From Fratercula arctica (Eukaryota > Chordata > Aves > Charadriiformes > Alcidae), in NCBI GenBank assembly GCA_947846985.1, contig CANTUZ010000002.1, positions 55,198,885 to 55,262,884 of the forward strand: DNA of 64,000 nucleotides, read 5' to 3'. The translations under genes were made by a program, and so were the position numbers. This document shows, one piece after another, positions 49,725-62,560 of this stretch (position 1 is its first letter; every line of letters starts with the position of its first letter). The notes beneath the pieces were generated by a model. That model had not been told where the DNA came from, ran no database searches, and was given only the letters and a program-made list of their open reading frames with translations.

Positions 49725-50904
49725 GGGAGCATCCTTTCCAAATGAGCCTGGATCCCTGAAAGAGCTATTTTTAAGAAAAATCAGTAACAGAAGAAGAGCT
49801 TTTAATCCCTTTAAAAATCCTTAATAGGCTAAATACATCCCCACCCTAACTCCAGAGGCTGAGCAGCCCCCCTGGGAAGAGCCAGATAAGACCACAAGCA
49901 AACATATCTGGCAACTCTCTTCCCTCCTAGCCTCATGCATGCGACCCGCCAGGAGCTGTGTGTAACACACGCCATCTCCCAGTATCTGCCCAGGAATCAT
50001 TGGAGAAGGCTACTTTGGTCCAAAACCACGCCAGGAGCTATTCTACAATGTGGCACCACAGGTGACTGACCCACAGCAGACAGTGGAGCTTCCCAGTTAT
50101 GCTTAATTCACTAGTATGGGCACAGCCATAAAAACTAAGTCCTGTGCTTAAATTCATAAATATTTATACAGCAATCTCCAGGTAAGCAAACCCCACCTTA
50201 AGGCTGGGAATCTTGAGCTGCAAGGTAGCCAATGCCAAGAAGAGGACAATACACCTTTGTAGTCACCATCCCTCCCCAGCAAGACTTGCCATTTCCATTC
50301 CAAACTGGAACAAAACAAGTTTCAAAATATCAAAGGTATCGTGCGTGAAGTAGAAATATCTTTCTCTACCGAAACCTACCAAAATCTACTGACTGGAGGC
50401 AGCATACATCGAGGAGAAATGCAGTCACACGAAGCTTTCAAATCTGGACAAAATATTTCACTGTGTTCTCTCCTTGTCTGCTTTTGCTTTCAAACCTAGA
50501 CTCCATTTACTTCATCAGTCTAGTAAAGAACAAGAAAACTGAGAAGAAAGGTCAAAAATTACTTCCCTCGGGAAATCTGTACAGTTCTGGAGGTTACATA
50601 GTCTCTTGGCCACATCTAAACAGTTCAGACGAATGCTAAACAGAAAGCTCCTGCAACAAAGAAACTCCAGTACATCCATCTAACATTTTAAGTAAATCAA
50701 TATAACTGTTTCTCATCCAAATTACCTCCAATGAACCCAACACTGGGGACCTTGGTGCTCAGGTGCAGCTTGCACAAGGTGCGATGTGACCAAGGTCCTG
50801 CCGTTCACTGCCTGACTTGGCCCTGTTGCTCCTGTTAGACCTTAGCTGAAATGGAGCCAAAGCTACAGAGTTTTAATCCCAGGATTTTTTGACACTTATT
50901 TCCT

Positions 50905-51062
50905 TGGTAGTTTTGAGAAAATTATTTTATCTCACTACCTCACTCTTCCACCTGTAAAATAGAGATAATGCTATTCACCTATCTTAAAGGAACTTTCTTG
51001 AGACCAGTTAACTAATGTCTGCACAGCACCATGAAGAAAAACACTTTACAAATGCAAAGCAA
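50905..51062 (+). repeat. MIR-type SINE fragment
   Basis: The core landmarks are in order. CTACCTCACTCTTCCACCTGTAAAATAGAGATAATG corresponds to the 'CTCAGTTTCCTCATCTGTAAAATGGGGATAATA' block. CACCTATCTTAAAGGAAC comes next, and then ACTAATGTCTGCACAGCACC with CACTTTACAAATGCAAAG at the end. The match is to the 3' half of MIR-like SINEs shared by amniotes and is old and diverged. Confidence 0.75.
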
Positions 51063-51459
51063 AACATTTTTCAACCTGAATTCCTATAGCCATCCTGTTT
51101 ATTAATAAGAGGAAAACATCTGAGCTAAAAACAAGGCACGAGGCTATTGTTTCCCGTGAGGCTCACAGAAATACTGAATTGTCTCCAGGGTAACCACTCA
51201 TCATTTGACTCATATCACCAAAAAAACCCCCTATGTTCAGAGCAAACCGCACAAATACAAACACGGCATTTGGGTGAACAACACACAACCCCACCGTGTA
51301 TTCAGCACCACAGGCTTCAGAGGCAACATCTGACCAGCAGAAAAATAGTCTTGCTCTTGGGCTGAAGCCAAGCCCCTGTGTACCAACAGCACGGCCATGA
51401 GTGCAGCCTGAAACGCAGGTGCAGGCTGTTTCAGGTGGTGGGAAATAGGATATGGGGGC

Positions 51460-51483
51460 TTTTTTTTTTTTTTTTTTTTTTTT
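51460..51483. repeat. poly-T run (24)
   Basis: Twenty-four consecutive T, preceded by GGGGGC. On the minus strand it is a poly-A run. No retrocopy was recognised beside it. Confidence 0.95.
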
Positions 51484-53843
51484 CACCCTGTGCAATGTGT
51501 TGTCATTTCACAGCAACCCTGCGAAGGAGGGGAGGAGGTTAATTAGAACTTATTCCTGATTTACAGCTGTTGGTGTTCAAGGTACAAATCTTAAATGTAG
51601 TTACTGCAGTAGCTGCAGACAGGGTGTGCAATGATGAGACAGAGCAGCAGGGCACTGAAGGAGATCTTGCACTTCCAGAGCTTGTGCTGTACTGGAGGAT
51701 TTAATCTTGCATGATTTCCAGACCAAGAGTTTTCAGAACCACTGCAGTTCCCATTAAAAAGAAACCAAGAAGTCTGATGATGCTACTTTCAGATTCAGCT
51801 GCATAATGGATGATGCAACGTTGGCACAAGATTTGAGTGCTGCTATAGAGAGCAGGAAAATCACCGAGATAAAAAGCAGCAAGAAAACTAGAATGGTTAC
51901 TAAATAAGGCAAACAATTTCAAAATCAAAGTTGCAATGGGACATTAAATCAGAAAGAAATACAGGACTTTCACCAGATGATCAGGAGTGTTGCTAACATG
52001 AGTAGAAACACTGCACCTACAGGATGGGTTGTTTTTGTTGTTTTTCTTTAATACAAAAAAAAAAACAGGAAGCTTTTCAGATGAAAAAGACACAGAAAAG
52101 ATTACAGATTTCATGAGAAACTCGTCTCTGATATTTTCACCTTTGAGACTAAGTTCTGTCATCAGAATCTAGTCAACGGCAAGGTTTAAGAAATATGATT
52201 TGACTAGCTACCAATATCCTCTTTTTTTTGTCTAAAAAAACTGCAAGAAAGATTTTAAGTGTGTTCAATATTTGCCATTCTACAAGTCATCCATCTCCCA
52301 CTAACTTCTCCAATTTATTTAGTCTAAACAAGAAGGAAGCTGAACAGTTAAAAGCACAATAGCAGCAGTTAGATTTGTCCTGGTACAACCTAAAGTCATA
52401 TGAAAATCAGACAAAGAGCTCCAGTATACTCTGTGAACTTCCTATAGTCAAACACAGAAATGAGCACACGTAGCAAACTCCAATTGACATGACTGGGGAC
52501 TATGGACTATTCAGTTTTGTAATGCTCAAGTCTTGCTACAGCGATTTAATTTGCTAATTGACAATGCCTTGCAAGTTATAAAACCTGTGCTTGAACTGAA
52601 CCTCAGCTGAGAAAGGGGCTTCATGTTGCACCTGCATCCTGCAGAATTGCCTCTGACCTTAGTCTTAGGAAAAGAAGTGTACAAGCACATAAGTTCAGTG
52701 ACTGAATAATCCTTGTAGTACTGTTGAAATTAAAAAAAAAAAATTAAAATAGGATGAGGGGGAAAAAAAGAAAAATTAACTCCAGAATTGGCAGGTGAAA
52801 AACCACAGGTTTCACTTTAAAACACATCCAGAAGCCTGTTCCATCACCCCCTCACCTTGAAACTTCATCTTTTAACCAAAAATTTGACATTTTTAAATTC
52901 CTGGCACAAAGAAGGCACTACCTCCCCATTATCTCCAACTTCCAATAAATCAAAGTATTATTAGTTAGGTGTTATTTGCTTTGGACTGCAAACAGCAAGT
53001 CCTATTCCAAATGTCAGAGGAAGTGTAGGGGTAGCAATATAGAAGCGACCGCTCTTTTTGCTTAGTAGCCTTTCAGTTCCCAGCATCACCTTGTTTGGTA
53101 ACTGGCCAAATCAGTACTGAGCACCAGACTAATGGACCTTCATCTAAAAAACACGTTGCTACTTCATTTACCAAAGCAAATAAATAAAGATTCATCACAT
53201 AACACAGCAAGTAGAATCCGGGGATAGTAGCAAGGAGACTGGCCATATATAATGTCAGTTTAAATGCAAACCTGAAGTTAAATGCAGCACATTTTCTTAA
53301 CTACATTTACAGCATCTTTCTTTCCCAGTGGACTTACTGTATTTCATCAGAAGCAGCAGACGTTAACCAGTATCAGCTTAAAACCAACCCAGTGTGTCCT
53401 CACATCAGATTGGGGGTTTTTTAGTAGCAAATTCATTAAGGGAGTATATCTTCATCCTTTTTTTGTTTGTTTCCACTGAAAAGAACCAAAGTAGCAAGAC
53501 TACCAAAGGACTTAATTAGCGAATCAAAATATACAGCAGTGAAACCTCTGAGGCACGATCCATTTCAGTTGTAAAGTTTTCCCACTTGACAATTTTTGGA
53601 AGGCTTTAACCAACCATGTTCTTTTGTGTAAAAGAGGGGCTGAGTCATCCTGTGTAGGAGTAACTATAAATACCTAATGCCAAGACTTCTGCGCAAAAGC
53701 TGCAGCACTTGATATCCAGTATTTTGGAGACACCAGAACACTGGAGAAAGAGTACAGCATGTCCTTTTTAGGAAGGAACATCTGTTGCATTCACTGAAGA
53801 GCAGCTGGCGTGACCTCCCATCCCCTAAATAATGTCAACTCAC

Positions 53844-53887
53844 CGGTGTTACTTTTTACAAGCAGCATCGCAAGATTTCCTCACAGC
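53844..53887 (-). other. candidate non-coding or decoy exon
   Basis: A 44-nt minus-strand segment is bracketed by a very strong acceptor (CACTTTTTTTCCCCCCTCAG) and a good donor (CACCG/GTGAGT). All three frames contain a stop. If it were spliced in, it would shift the frame and truncate the integrin, so it would act as a poison exon. It may simply be a chance pair of splice signals in a long intron. Confidence 0.15.
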
Positions 53888-54784
53888 CTGAGGGGGGAAA
53901 AAAAGTGTTTGGAATGGAAAAAGCAGCTGCTGCCAGAGGATTTGTTCAGCCACTAAAACTTTGTTCCTTTCAGTAAAACATAATCATTACGTTATCTCAT
54001 AATGATGCAAATATCTGGTTTTCTTTACCCTGACATTATATTCTGCAGTTCATCTTGATACAGAAGTGAAACACACAGTTTCTATTTGTAACCCAGTCGT
54101 CACCGTGCTGCATTCCCATTCTCCCATAGTATGTTCCTGAATTCAATGCCTCTAGAGATTAGCAAATACGAAAGCAGCTATTATGATACACAGCAGTGAA
54201 AACCCACATATGTGAGTTTAATTCAACATAGAGATTATTTTTCCTGACATCATCAGATGTAGGAGTGCAACCTAACAAGACAGGCCTGAATCAAAGCATG
54301 AGACCAAAACAGTACCCAGCCCTGGAAGTCTCATTTGCTTTGCAATCGATACTACGGATAAGTAACAAAGCCTTCAGACTCTGTCATCTTCCTTTCTTCT
54401 GTAGACTCTGCCAGTTCCCAAATATGTTTGTATCAATGACTTTGGCGCTACAGGTTTCTGTAGACTTTCAACACTGATTTTATAAAGTTAGTATTTATAA
54501 CTACCTCAAGCAAGGGCCTGAGCACTTCCTACCCCCTGCAGATAAAAGCAAAGAATCTACTCTGAAATCCCCTGCCAAATACTATAAACAACCACATTTC
54601 ATGCCTGCAATGTCAACAGACTGTTGGAATAGGGCTTGGGGTCTTCACTCTCATATCCACTTTTCCCTTTCACATGCGCACTGGGGGTTTTTTTGTAAAC
54701 AAAATATGGCTTTATGCTACTTTAGTTTGCTAACTGTTTCATTTTGAATCCATAATTAAGACCTTTAAGAACATGTTACCAGGC

Positions 54785-54803
54785 TTTTTTTTTTTTTTTT
54801 TTT
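54785..54803. repeat. poly-T run (19)
   Basis: Nineteen consecutive T in unique intron sequence. Confidence 0.95.
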
Positions 54804-55849
54804 ACCATGTTCTTTAAAAGACCATAAACAGACCTGAGTTATCACATTCTGCCAGGACCATGACAGGCATCACAAGAGGAGACCAGATGAACAAACAAGT
54901 ATGAAAACCTCTGAGAAGCAATGAAGTCTTAGTTACAAAGTAGGAACTCTTTCCTGTGACCCAGAGTGGTAGCCAGTTACCCTCCAACACACAAAAGTTA
55001 GATGAGACACTCATAAGTATTTGCATAGACTTTTGTTCCTCTCCATCAGGTTTACAAAGCAATCAACGCTGCAGTGCCCAGTAGCCTCCTGGGGATCAGT
55101 TGGTCCCAAGCGATGATTTCTTAAACCATTCCTGTGAGTGTGCTCTGCTTGCACAAAATATACAGGCCCTGCTAACTACCTCAGTGACTACGGGCCTTTT
55201 GCCTCAAGCCAGGAAGCACCAAGGAATGCACAGACACCACTGTAAAAGGGTGAAAAAGGCTCTCATCATCTTGCTATGAACCAACAGGAATATTTTTTTT
55301 TTCCAGCCAAAACTATTAAGGGAACCCTTGAACTGCTTCCCCATCCTCCTCTCCCATGAATTACCCCTATTTCTGACTCAGGATGAGAATGACTTGAACA
55401 AGTCTAGTTTATACCCACTCTCAGCCTGATTCAGGGCACACCACCAAGTTCATGACTTAGCTATCAGGTTTTGGTCAAAAGCATACTTTTCTGCCCAAAG
55501 ATTGGAACACTTGGTATAAGGTAGAACAGCGCTACTGGAGCACAAAGCCCAGACCAGAAGAGTACAGAACCTCGTGATGGGGGTCCTCCCGTGGTTGGTG
55601 AGAAATGCACTTTAACCAGGAGAAGCGGTACTAGCTTTACAGGATCAAACGAACCACTAGGAATGGGATATACAAGAGTCAATATGGGACGTTAAGGGGG
55701 AGACTACAAGAGCAGACAGAATGACATGTTTCCTGATATATACTTGTAAGTTCAGACACTTTATTTTTTACCTAATCTTTCTGTTTAGGTAAAAAGTCTT
55801 CATGACTTTTCTTCCTTGAATTTTCCCAATCACCTTCTAAAGATATCTC

Positions 55850-57100
55850 ACTCCTCTATCTTTATTTCTCTGTACCTCTTCTAGCTTTGCTGAAAGTAGA
55901 AAAGATGACGGTGCCCAGGACATGCATGCACACACAGATATTCTGAACATAAATGAACTTCCAGTTCGGCTCCCTACTTCTCTCCTAATAAATTCTGATC
56001 AAGACTTTTTGGCAGCCACGTGAGCTGATGTTTTGAAAGAGCTATCCATAACAACTTCAACATTTCTATATTGAATTCTAATAATCAGTTTAAACCCTAT
56101 AATTGTGTGTATATATTTACAGCCAGCTTATTCCACGTATGTTACTGAGAATTTAATCTGCCATTTTATTGCCCATTCACTGTGAAAACTTTCTGCAAAC
56201 CTGGAATAACATCTTTTGGTGTTTTGTACCCTGAATGCTACTATATGATTGACAATTTTTTCCTAACCTGAATATTACTGTGTCATCAGCAAACTTTGTC
56301 ATCTCACCATTCATCCCTTTGCTGTACCACTCACGAAGCACAGGCCCAACACAGTTCTCCGCGACACCCCAATAATCTTCTTCACCTACAAAACCAGACT
56401 ATTTATTACCACTCTTCAATCAGCTCCTAATTCACAACAGTAGCTTTCCTCTTAAGGGCTTCATTTCTACAAAGCTACCTAATAAGCTTGTAAAAGCTTT
56501 TCAGAAATTCATTTACACAATATCCAGAATAGTATCTTCACTGACTCTTTCTAGTGAACGCAAACAGATTTGTGAGAAATGGATATACCGCCAAGAAAGC
56601 CACACTGGTTTTTCCTCATTCTATCATATGATTTATGGACAAAATAATACTACTATTTTTATACTCTCTACCGTTTCCCTGGTTTGTAAGGAAGACAGCC
56701 AGTATTTAGTTTCCATGAAGTCTGTTAAATTTATATCACTTTGGTATCATTCTGATACCAAAAAGCAAACCAGCTTATGAACTGTAGTTGATAGTTTGCT
56801 ATTTTCTATTTGAGTCCCCTCAGAACTTCTGGGTGAAAACCAGCTAGTCCTGGAAATGAAAACACAGTTACTCATTGCATCAGTTTGTCACACAACCTTT
56901 TCCACTGCCACTTTGGCTGGAGGCAACTTTCCCATAGTGAAAGAATCGTGTAGGAAGCCTAAGCATTTCCAGAAGAAACTTAAATGGGAAGAATTAACTG
57001 AGATGTTTCTGCCATGGCTTTGCTATCTGTGAATCATCATTTCAGAACCTGATCTTCTACAGATTTTTCAGTCTCTCACCTAGCTTCTGCCTCTCTCCAG
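55850..57100 (-). mobile_element. ancient CR1-like LINE relic, about 1.25 kb
   Basis: This is a long antisense CR1-clade ORF2 fossil. Landmarks on the plus strand in expected order are ATCTGCCATTTTATTGCCCATTCACTG (about 56157), CATCAGCAAACTTTGTCATCTCACC (about 56284), CACAGTTCTCCGCGACACCCC (about 56350), AGCCACACTGGTTTTTCC (about 56598) and CAGAACTTCTGGGTGAAAACCAGCTAGTCCTGG (about 56821). Similarity may fade on to about 57280. It is very old, with no open frame, and lies in the same orientation as ITGA9. Confidence 0.75.
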
Positions 57101-59639
57101 GCAGAGAGAAGCTAATATTCCTCTCATATCCAGGATGAATACCCTGCTCCCTGTCTTGGTTAGCAGCTGTTACCACCAGCCCACCAAATACCTCCATTTT
57201 CATTGGTTTTGTAAATGCTTTTGAAATTTAATTATTTGTTTCTACTACTTCCCTCTTGTAACAACTCTTTCTAAAATGGAAAAAAAACCCCAACTATTGC
57301 TGTCACCAGAATGAGACATTTAACTTGAAAATGTCTCAGGTTCGGTTTTGTTTGGGTTCCCCCCCCCGCGGACAGTTTTGTCACGTTTTGTTCAATCCAA
57401 CCTTTGTTCTCCCTTTTAGTTTTCTTTTTCCTTTAGTTCCCACTTTTTTCCAGTGTAGGGTTGAGCCAAAACTCATTTAGCATTCATGTAGCCTGTAATT
57501 AACCAATGCTCATGAGATAAGGAAGTAACACACCACTATAAGTATTGTTTTGCAAATGAATCAGAAAAAGTCTTCATTAAAGCCATGGGGCGCTTCCTCT
57601 CTGCTCCTGAATCAGTCCTAATGGGTTGTCCAAATCCCAGCCTCCATCTCTGCCTATTCATGTTGCTCTGACACTGTTTCTGCTCCCAGCCATCCCTCTT
57701 CAAGCCTGCTAAATGCTAGCTGCCTCTTTTCAGAGCAGAAGTATCCTTGTTTCAGGCCCTACACTTTGTATATGACTGCAAAAAAAAAAATTAAATTCAG
57801 TTTTACAGTCCCTTGGGACTCAAACCCTATGCAATGTATAGAAATGGTAGATACCATCGTTGCATTGGACACCCCTTTATTTTGGAAGATGCAATTTCTG
57901 GGACGTGGAAGGATACAACAATGACTCCAGGATGCAAAACTACTAAGATCTCATGATCTTCCTTCCCCACTAGCAGTATATTTCATGAAATAATCTCTGG
58001 AAGATTCCCCAGTCTTTGCTCATTCACCCCACCTCTTCAAACTGACCACGCAGAATCAAACTAGTGTTCTTCATCTGCTGTCAGGCACACTCGTCCCCAG
58101 ACTGGGGGGAAATGCCTCCCTTGACTTATGCAAAGGCAGACCTACAAAATTCCAGATGAATGGTCTGCAGGTAACATGAGCCTACACAGAAGCTCTGAGG
58201 GCTCCACAGGTGAAAACAATCAAAGCAGTCTGAATCCCTGAGACAGTGTAATCAGTGTTTCTGTGTATACCAGGAAAGGAGAACATTAATAATTTTAGCA
58301 TTATCTGAGAGGGGGCCAAATGCTGTCAGATGTTTCAGCATTGACAACTGTCACTGTGTTTCTTCCCTTCTGAGAATTAGATGGACGTTGCCATCAGCTG
58401 TAGCTGCTCTTTGCTATCCCACATAAAATCAGATTTTCTGGAGCACTTGTCAGCTGCCTGACCCATCACACAATGCATCTGCCAGTGCTTAATGATATCA
58501 TCTGAAATCACACTATCTTCCCCAGCCCAGTCATTCCCCCTGGAGTTCAGGTTTTCCCCCCTCATTTTTAAAATGCTAAATACCAAACCATAAAAGTCTT
58601 TCAAAGTTACTTTAACCTCTTTTTAGGAGCCCCTTTCCCCCCTTTTATTAAAGGGAGGGGAACTGCTTTTAGATCCAGAAAAAAAAAGAAAATAATTTGT
58701 TTGGCCTGTCAAGGGACCTGTTTGACCAGACATAAGCACAGCCGCTATTTTTAAAACTAAAAATAAAATCAGAGAACAGATTACGTATTTTTTTCATTCT
58801 TTTGACAATTGCCAAGATATTCATCCTGGGCCTCTGCAACAATAACTTGGAGAAGAATGAAAATGTTAAACAAGAGGTGGCAAAGGAAGAAGGGTTTTCA
58901 AGACTTCAGTTTCATGTCACTTGCAACCTAATGAAATACTTGCTTCCTACTCGGGTAATAAGAGCAGTTCCAGTTGATCATGGAAACAGGAAGCAGTGCA
59001 AAAAGCTGATTTCTTAAAAGCAAGCAGTGATAAAAAAATAGAATTGTTTAATAACAATGTGTTCAATTTAGAACCCTTTCCTTCTCCATCTTGGTCTTTG
59101 GAAACAAATACACACCTGCAAAGGAATACTGCAGAACTGTTTGCCACCATCTTCTTTTTATTAAATGAGACATTTATAGAAAACTGGGAGGGATGACTAC
59201 ATTAAGAGGAAATGTTCTCTCAAACAGCCCTCTGGCTTTAACTTGTTCATCTCAGAGTCTCACATCCCATTGACAATTATATCGGGCTGTAAAATTGTTT
59301 TGTTCCTTCCTCAAGTTGTAGGACAGACTCGGTCTCCATCCCTCCTGAGCAGGTCAGCTCCTGCTCCTTCTGATGCTGGAGCCTACCCATTCGCAGATTA
59401 TCCTGCCTGTAATGTGCCAACAGGCTCAGCTTTTCTGTATTTTTCTATCTGTCACTGTATAATACTTTGGGTGCAGCCTTGGATGAAGATACTACTGGTG
59501 CAACCGGCTACTGAAAAATGGCTATCAGCGAACTGAAGCACCAGCAGACATGCTGAATTCATTGAATTCCCTTTTAAGGATCTCCTATGACTCTGGTATT
59601 TCAACTAGAATTAATTCAAAAATATTTACAAGGATGAGA

Positions 59640-59900
59640 ATATGGCGTAAGACTACTGGGTAAGACCAGTGAACTGTCTCAGTCTGTGCCCATTCCCAAT
59701 CACAGCCAATAGCAAATCCTATCAGAGAAGGATAAGCAAAGGCCAAGTGCACACTGACACTCCACTGACACAGTCCCAGCTTCCAGCAACCCCCGAGTCC
59801 AGGCCTGTGTATGTGTTTATCTTTGAAGTATTATACCATGGATTCACGTGATCACTTTTTGAACCCAGGTAAATTTCTAGCATCCACAAGGAACTCAATT
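59640..59900 (-). mobile_element. ancient CR1-like 3' tail
   Basis: TAAGACTACTGGGTAAGACCAGTGAACTGTCTCAG and CACAGCCAATAGCAAATCC are followed by TTTTTGAACCCAGGTAAATTTCTAGCATCCACAAGGAACTCAATTCC. These match the order of an old amniote CR1 tail (antisense). Boundaries and family assignment are from memory of repeat consensus sequences. Confidence 0.5.
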
Positions 59901-62329
59901 CCAAGCAGCTGCCTTCTGCCATACTCAGTTAGGAGCTCTGATTTTCCCAAAACACATGCCCCCAGGTTACTGAGTGTCATTCAAAGAAAAAGCCATGAGA
60001 TACACTGCCTCCTAGGCTCATGTTTTAACCAAAATCTCATCTCTGCCTCCCTTGGTTGTTCTCTGGGGCTAAGCTGGAGCCAGCTGCTGCAGGAAAGGAA
60101 GGGCAAATGAAATATTGGCTCCACCAATATCTATAATACCGGGATCTCCTGAAAAGTAGGCCTGAGATATCCCAAAGTGAACACCTTCAATTGAGAGACT
60201 CATGACTGGATGCTTAGGTGTTTTGTCTTGCTTTCACACTCTCTCTGGTCACCAAGACCCGAAGTCCCTGCCTCCTGGAGGTTTCTGCCCCCCTCATTTA
60301 GCAACACAGCCAGACCGCAGAATGAGGCCCTCACTTTACAACAGTTAACTACCTTAAGTCAGAAGGAATAATCTAAGTCTAAAGTTTTTTGGTCCATTTG
60401 AAGTAAAAGCCACCTACAACAGTAAAGCATTGTCATGTTGGGAAGTTGGCTCATCGCTAAGTCAAAGGAAGGAAAGCCAAAACCTAAAGCCCCACACCCA
60501 CTTTGCTACAGCTTTTGAGTTTTCAAGTTTTTCCATGCAGTTTCCCAGCTTGCTAGGATCTCTCTTCGGAGATCTAGTAAGGTCACAGCTTGAGGTGTTA
60601 TAGCTTGAGGTCCTCTGCACTTCTTTGCTATCGACAGGCCAAATAAAAGCTTATTCTTATTTGTAATAGGGCATACAAAGTTTAAACTGTGGCTATACGA
60701 AGCACTAAAATAGATTTGGGTGGAACAGCCCAACAGAAGGTCCCAAATAGAGAACATGATGGAAAGTATTGTTAAAAAATGTATTTACAGAATGAGGCTG
60801 ATGTAGCCCAGCTGGCAGATATGAGCACACACACAAAATGCGTGGAAGATGAGAAGAATTTTAAAGCAAACAATCAATGCCTTCAACTTAAAAGCATCTG
60901 TGTGATCTATTGCCTTGGCCCCTGACCCTGGAGCGTTCCGTCTCTTACAACAATGTTGGCAGTTGTGAGTAACCACACTTTCACCCAAGCTCTCTGCACC
61001 ACAGTGTATGGCCGCAAGATTTGGTAATGCCTGCCTTTGCCAAAACACCCAAAGGGAGAGGAAAAAACAGCGTGCAAAGGAAAAAGAAAAAAAATCAAAG
61101 CGCAAATTGATTTTTCTGGCAGAACCACACCGAATTCTGAGCTGGATTCAGAGAATTAGCATTTCAGTAATACACAAATACATAAAACAAATGATCACCA
61201 TAGGAACTGCAAGCAAGCTAGAGGCTATCCTCAAAGTACAAAAAGCCTGTAGAGCAAAGAGGAATGATGACCCAAAGGCAAGAGAGAAGGGTGACACGAA
61301 GATCAGAAACTGAAAGAAAAATTGTAAGTCCCTTCCCAGCTTCACACCAGATTACTGCTTTACAGCTGAGGATTCAACTCAGATTTCTGAACTCCCTGCC
61401 CAGGACTTTAAACACACAACAATATTTCCTCTTAGGGAAACAACGACAGCTCCAAACAAAGCTCTCTAGGACATGCCAAGTTTGGTGGTGGTGGTGCAAG
61501 GGCCTGGGTTTTTTTAAACTCCCTGGATTATTTAAACAACAAACTGGGTGGCCAGGAGTGCTTGTCATACACCGGCTAGTTGCTGGCTGGTTCACAAAGG
61601 AGATGATGACTGCTAATGGTAGCAGCTAATAAAGTGATCCCTCCAGTTCAAACGGTTGGGATGTGTGCCTTGAAGATCAAACACCAGGATTTCTTTGACA
61701 GAGCTGGTAACTACCCAGACATGTTTAGTATTGCGTTTGTCAAACAGGGGACAATTGGAAAGTTGCTGTCTGTCTCATGGGGGGCTGATGGAGGGACCAC
61801 TGAACACTCTGGGGTCTATTTTTATGCTGACGGAGACAAAGCAAAGAACCAGACCACACCTGAATTCATCCAAAGCATGGAGACTAGCAGACACTTCCTC
61901 TCTTCAGATGTCCAATGATGAAATTTCAGTGCCTCCAAAGTCATTTATAAAGCATGGAATATGTTTGAGAGGAAAAAAAAGGTGATTGTTTCATCATTTC
62001 CTTTTAAGAAAGTAAATTCTTGGGGGAAAAAAACCACAACAAAAACCCAAACCAAACAGTATTCTTAAAACTTAAGCCCTACCCTGCACCTGTTGCCTCT
62101 TTATTGGCTCACTTGGGGACAGGATGTTAATGAGGGCAAATTCCTAGTGATGTGATACTGTTTCTAAAAGCTTTTACTTCTAAGGTCCTCAGGTCCATGC
62201 TTCAGGCATTGTCCTTCGCATGAACACTGTCCATTCCTGGATGGCTCATATCAGAATTTTTAATCACATTAACCATTAATAGAAGAGACACAGCAAGAGG
62301 TTAAGAGTGCAGTCTTGCGTTCAAAGAGT

Positions 62330-62560
62330 GAGGACCGCTGTTTAATGCAATTTTAAATGATTGGGAAAAATATGCAAACACTGAAGGGGCAAATGATGCC
62401 AAACTATTAAGTTTAGCCAAAACTAGAAAAGGCTATGATGAAATTCAGAAACACATAGAAAACTGAAAAGATAGCTAGGGCACATGAAATCTAATTTTCA
62501 TAGAGCTAGGGTAATAGCCACTTCAGAGAAATAACTTAATTTATATTGTTGGGTACAACT
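62330..62560 (+). mobile_element. ancient CR1-like LINE relic (RT motif C region)
   Basis: AAATGATTGGGAAAAATATGCAAACACTGAAGGGGCAAATGATGCCAAACTATTAAG corresponds to the 'NDLEK...FADDTKL' region of CR1-type reverse transcriptases. The ADD triad is decayed to ANDA. The later AAATTCAGAAACACATAGAAAACTG fits the segment that follows. It is the only old relic in plus orientation. Heavily diverged. Confidence 0.55.

Noticed and set aside
61616..61918. 100-codon plus-strand open frame starting VAANKVIPPVQTVGMC
   Set aside because: It looks superficially protein-like, but I recognise no family, no splice or promoter context, and it overlaps another open frame. Treated as chance.
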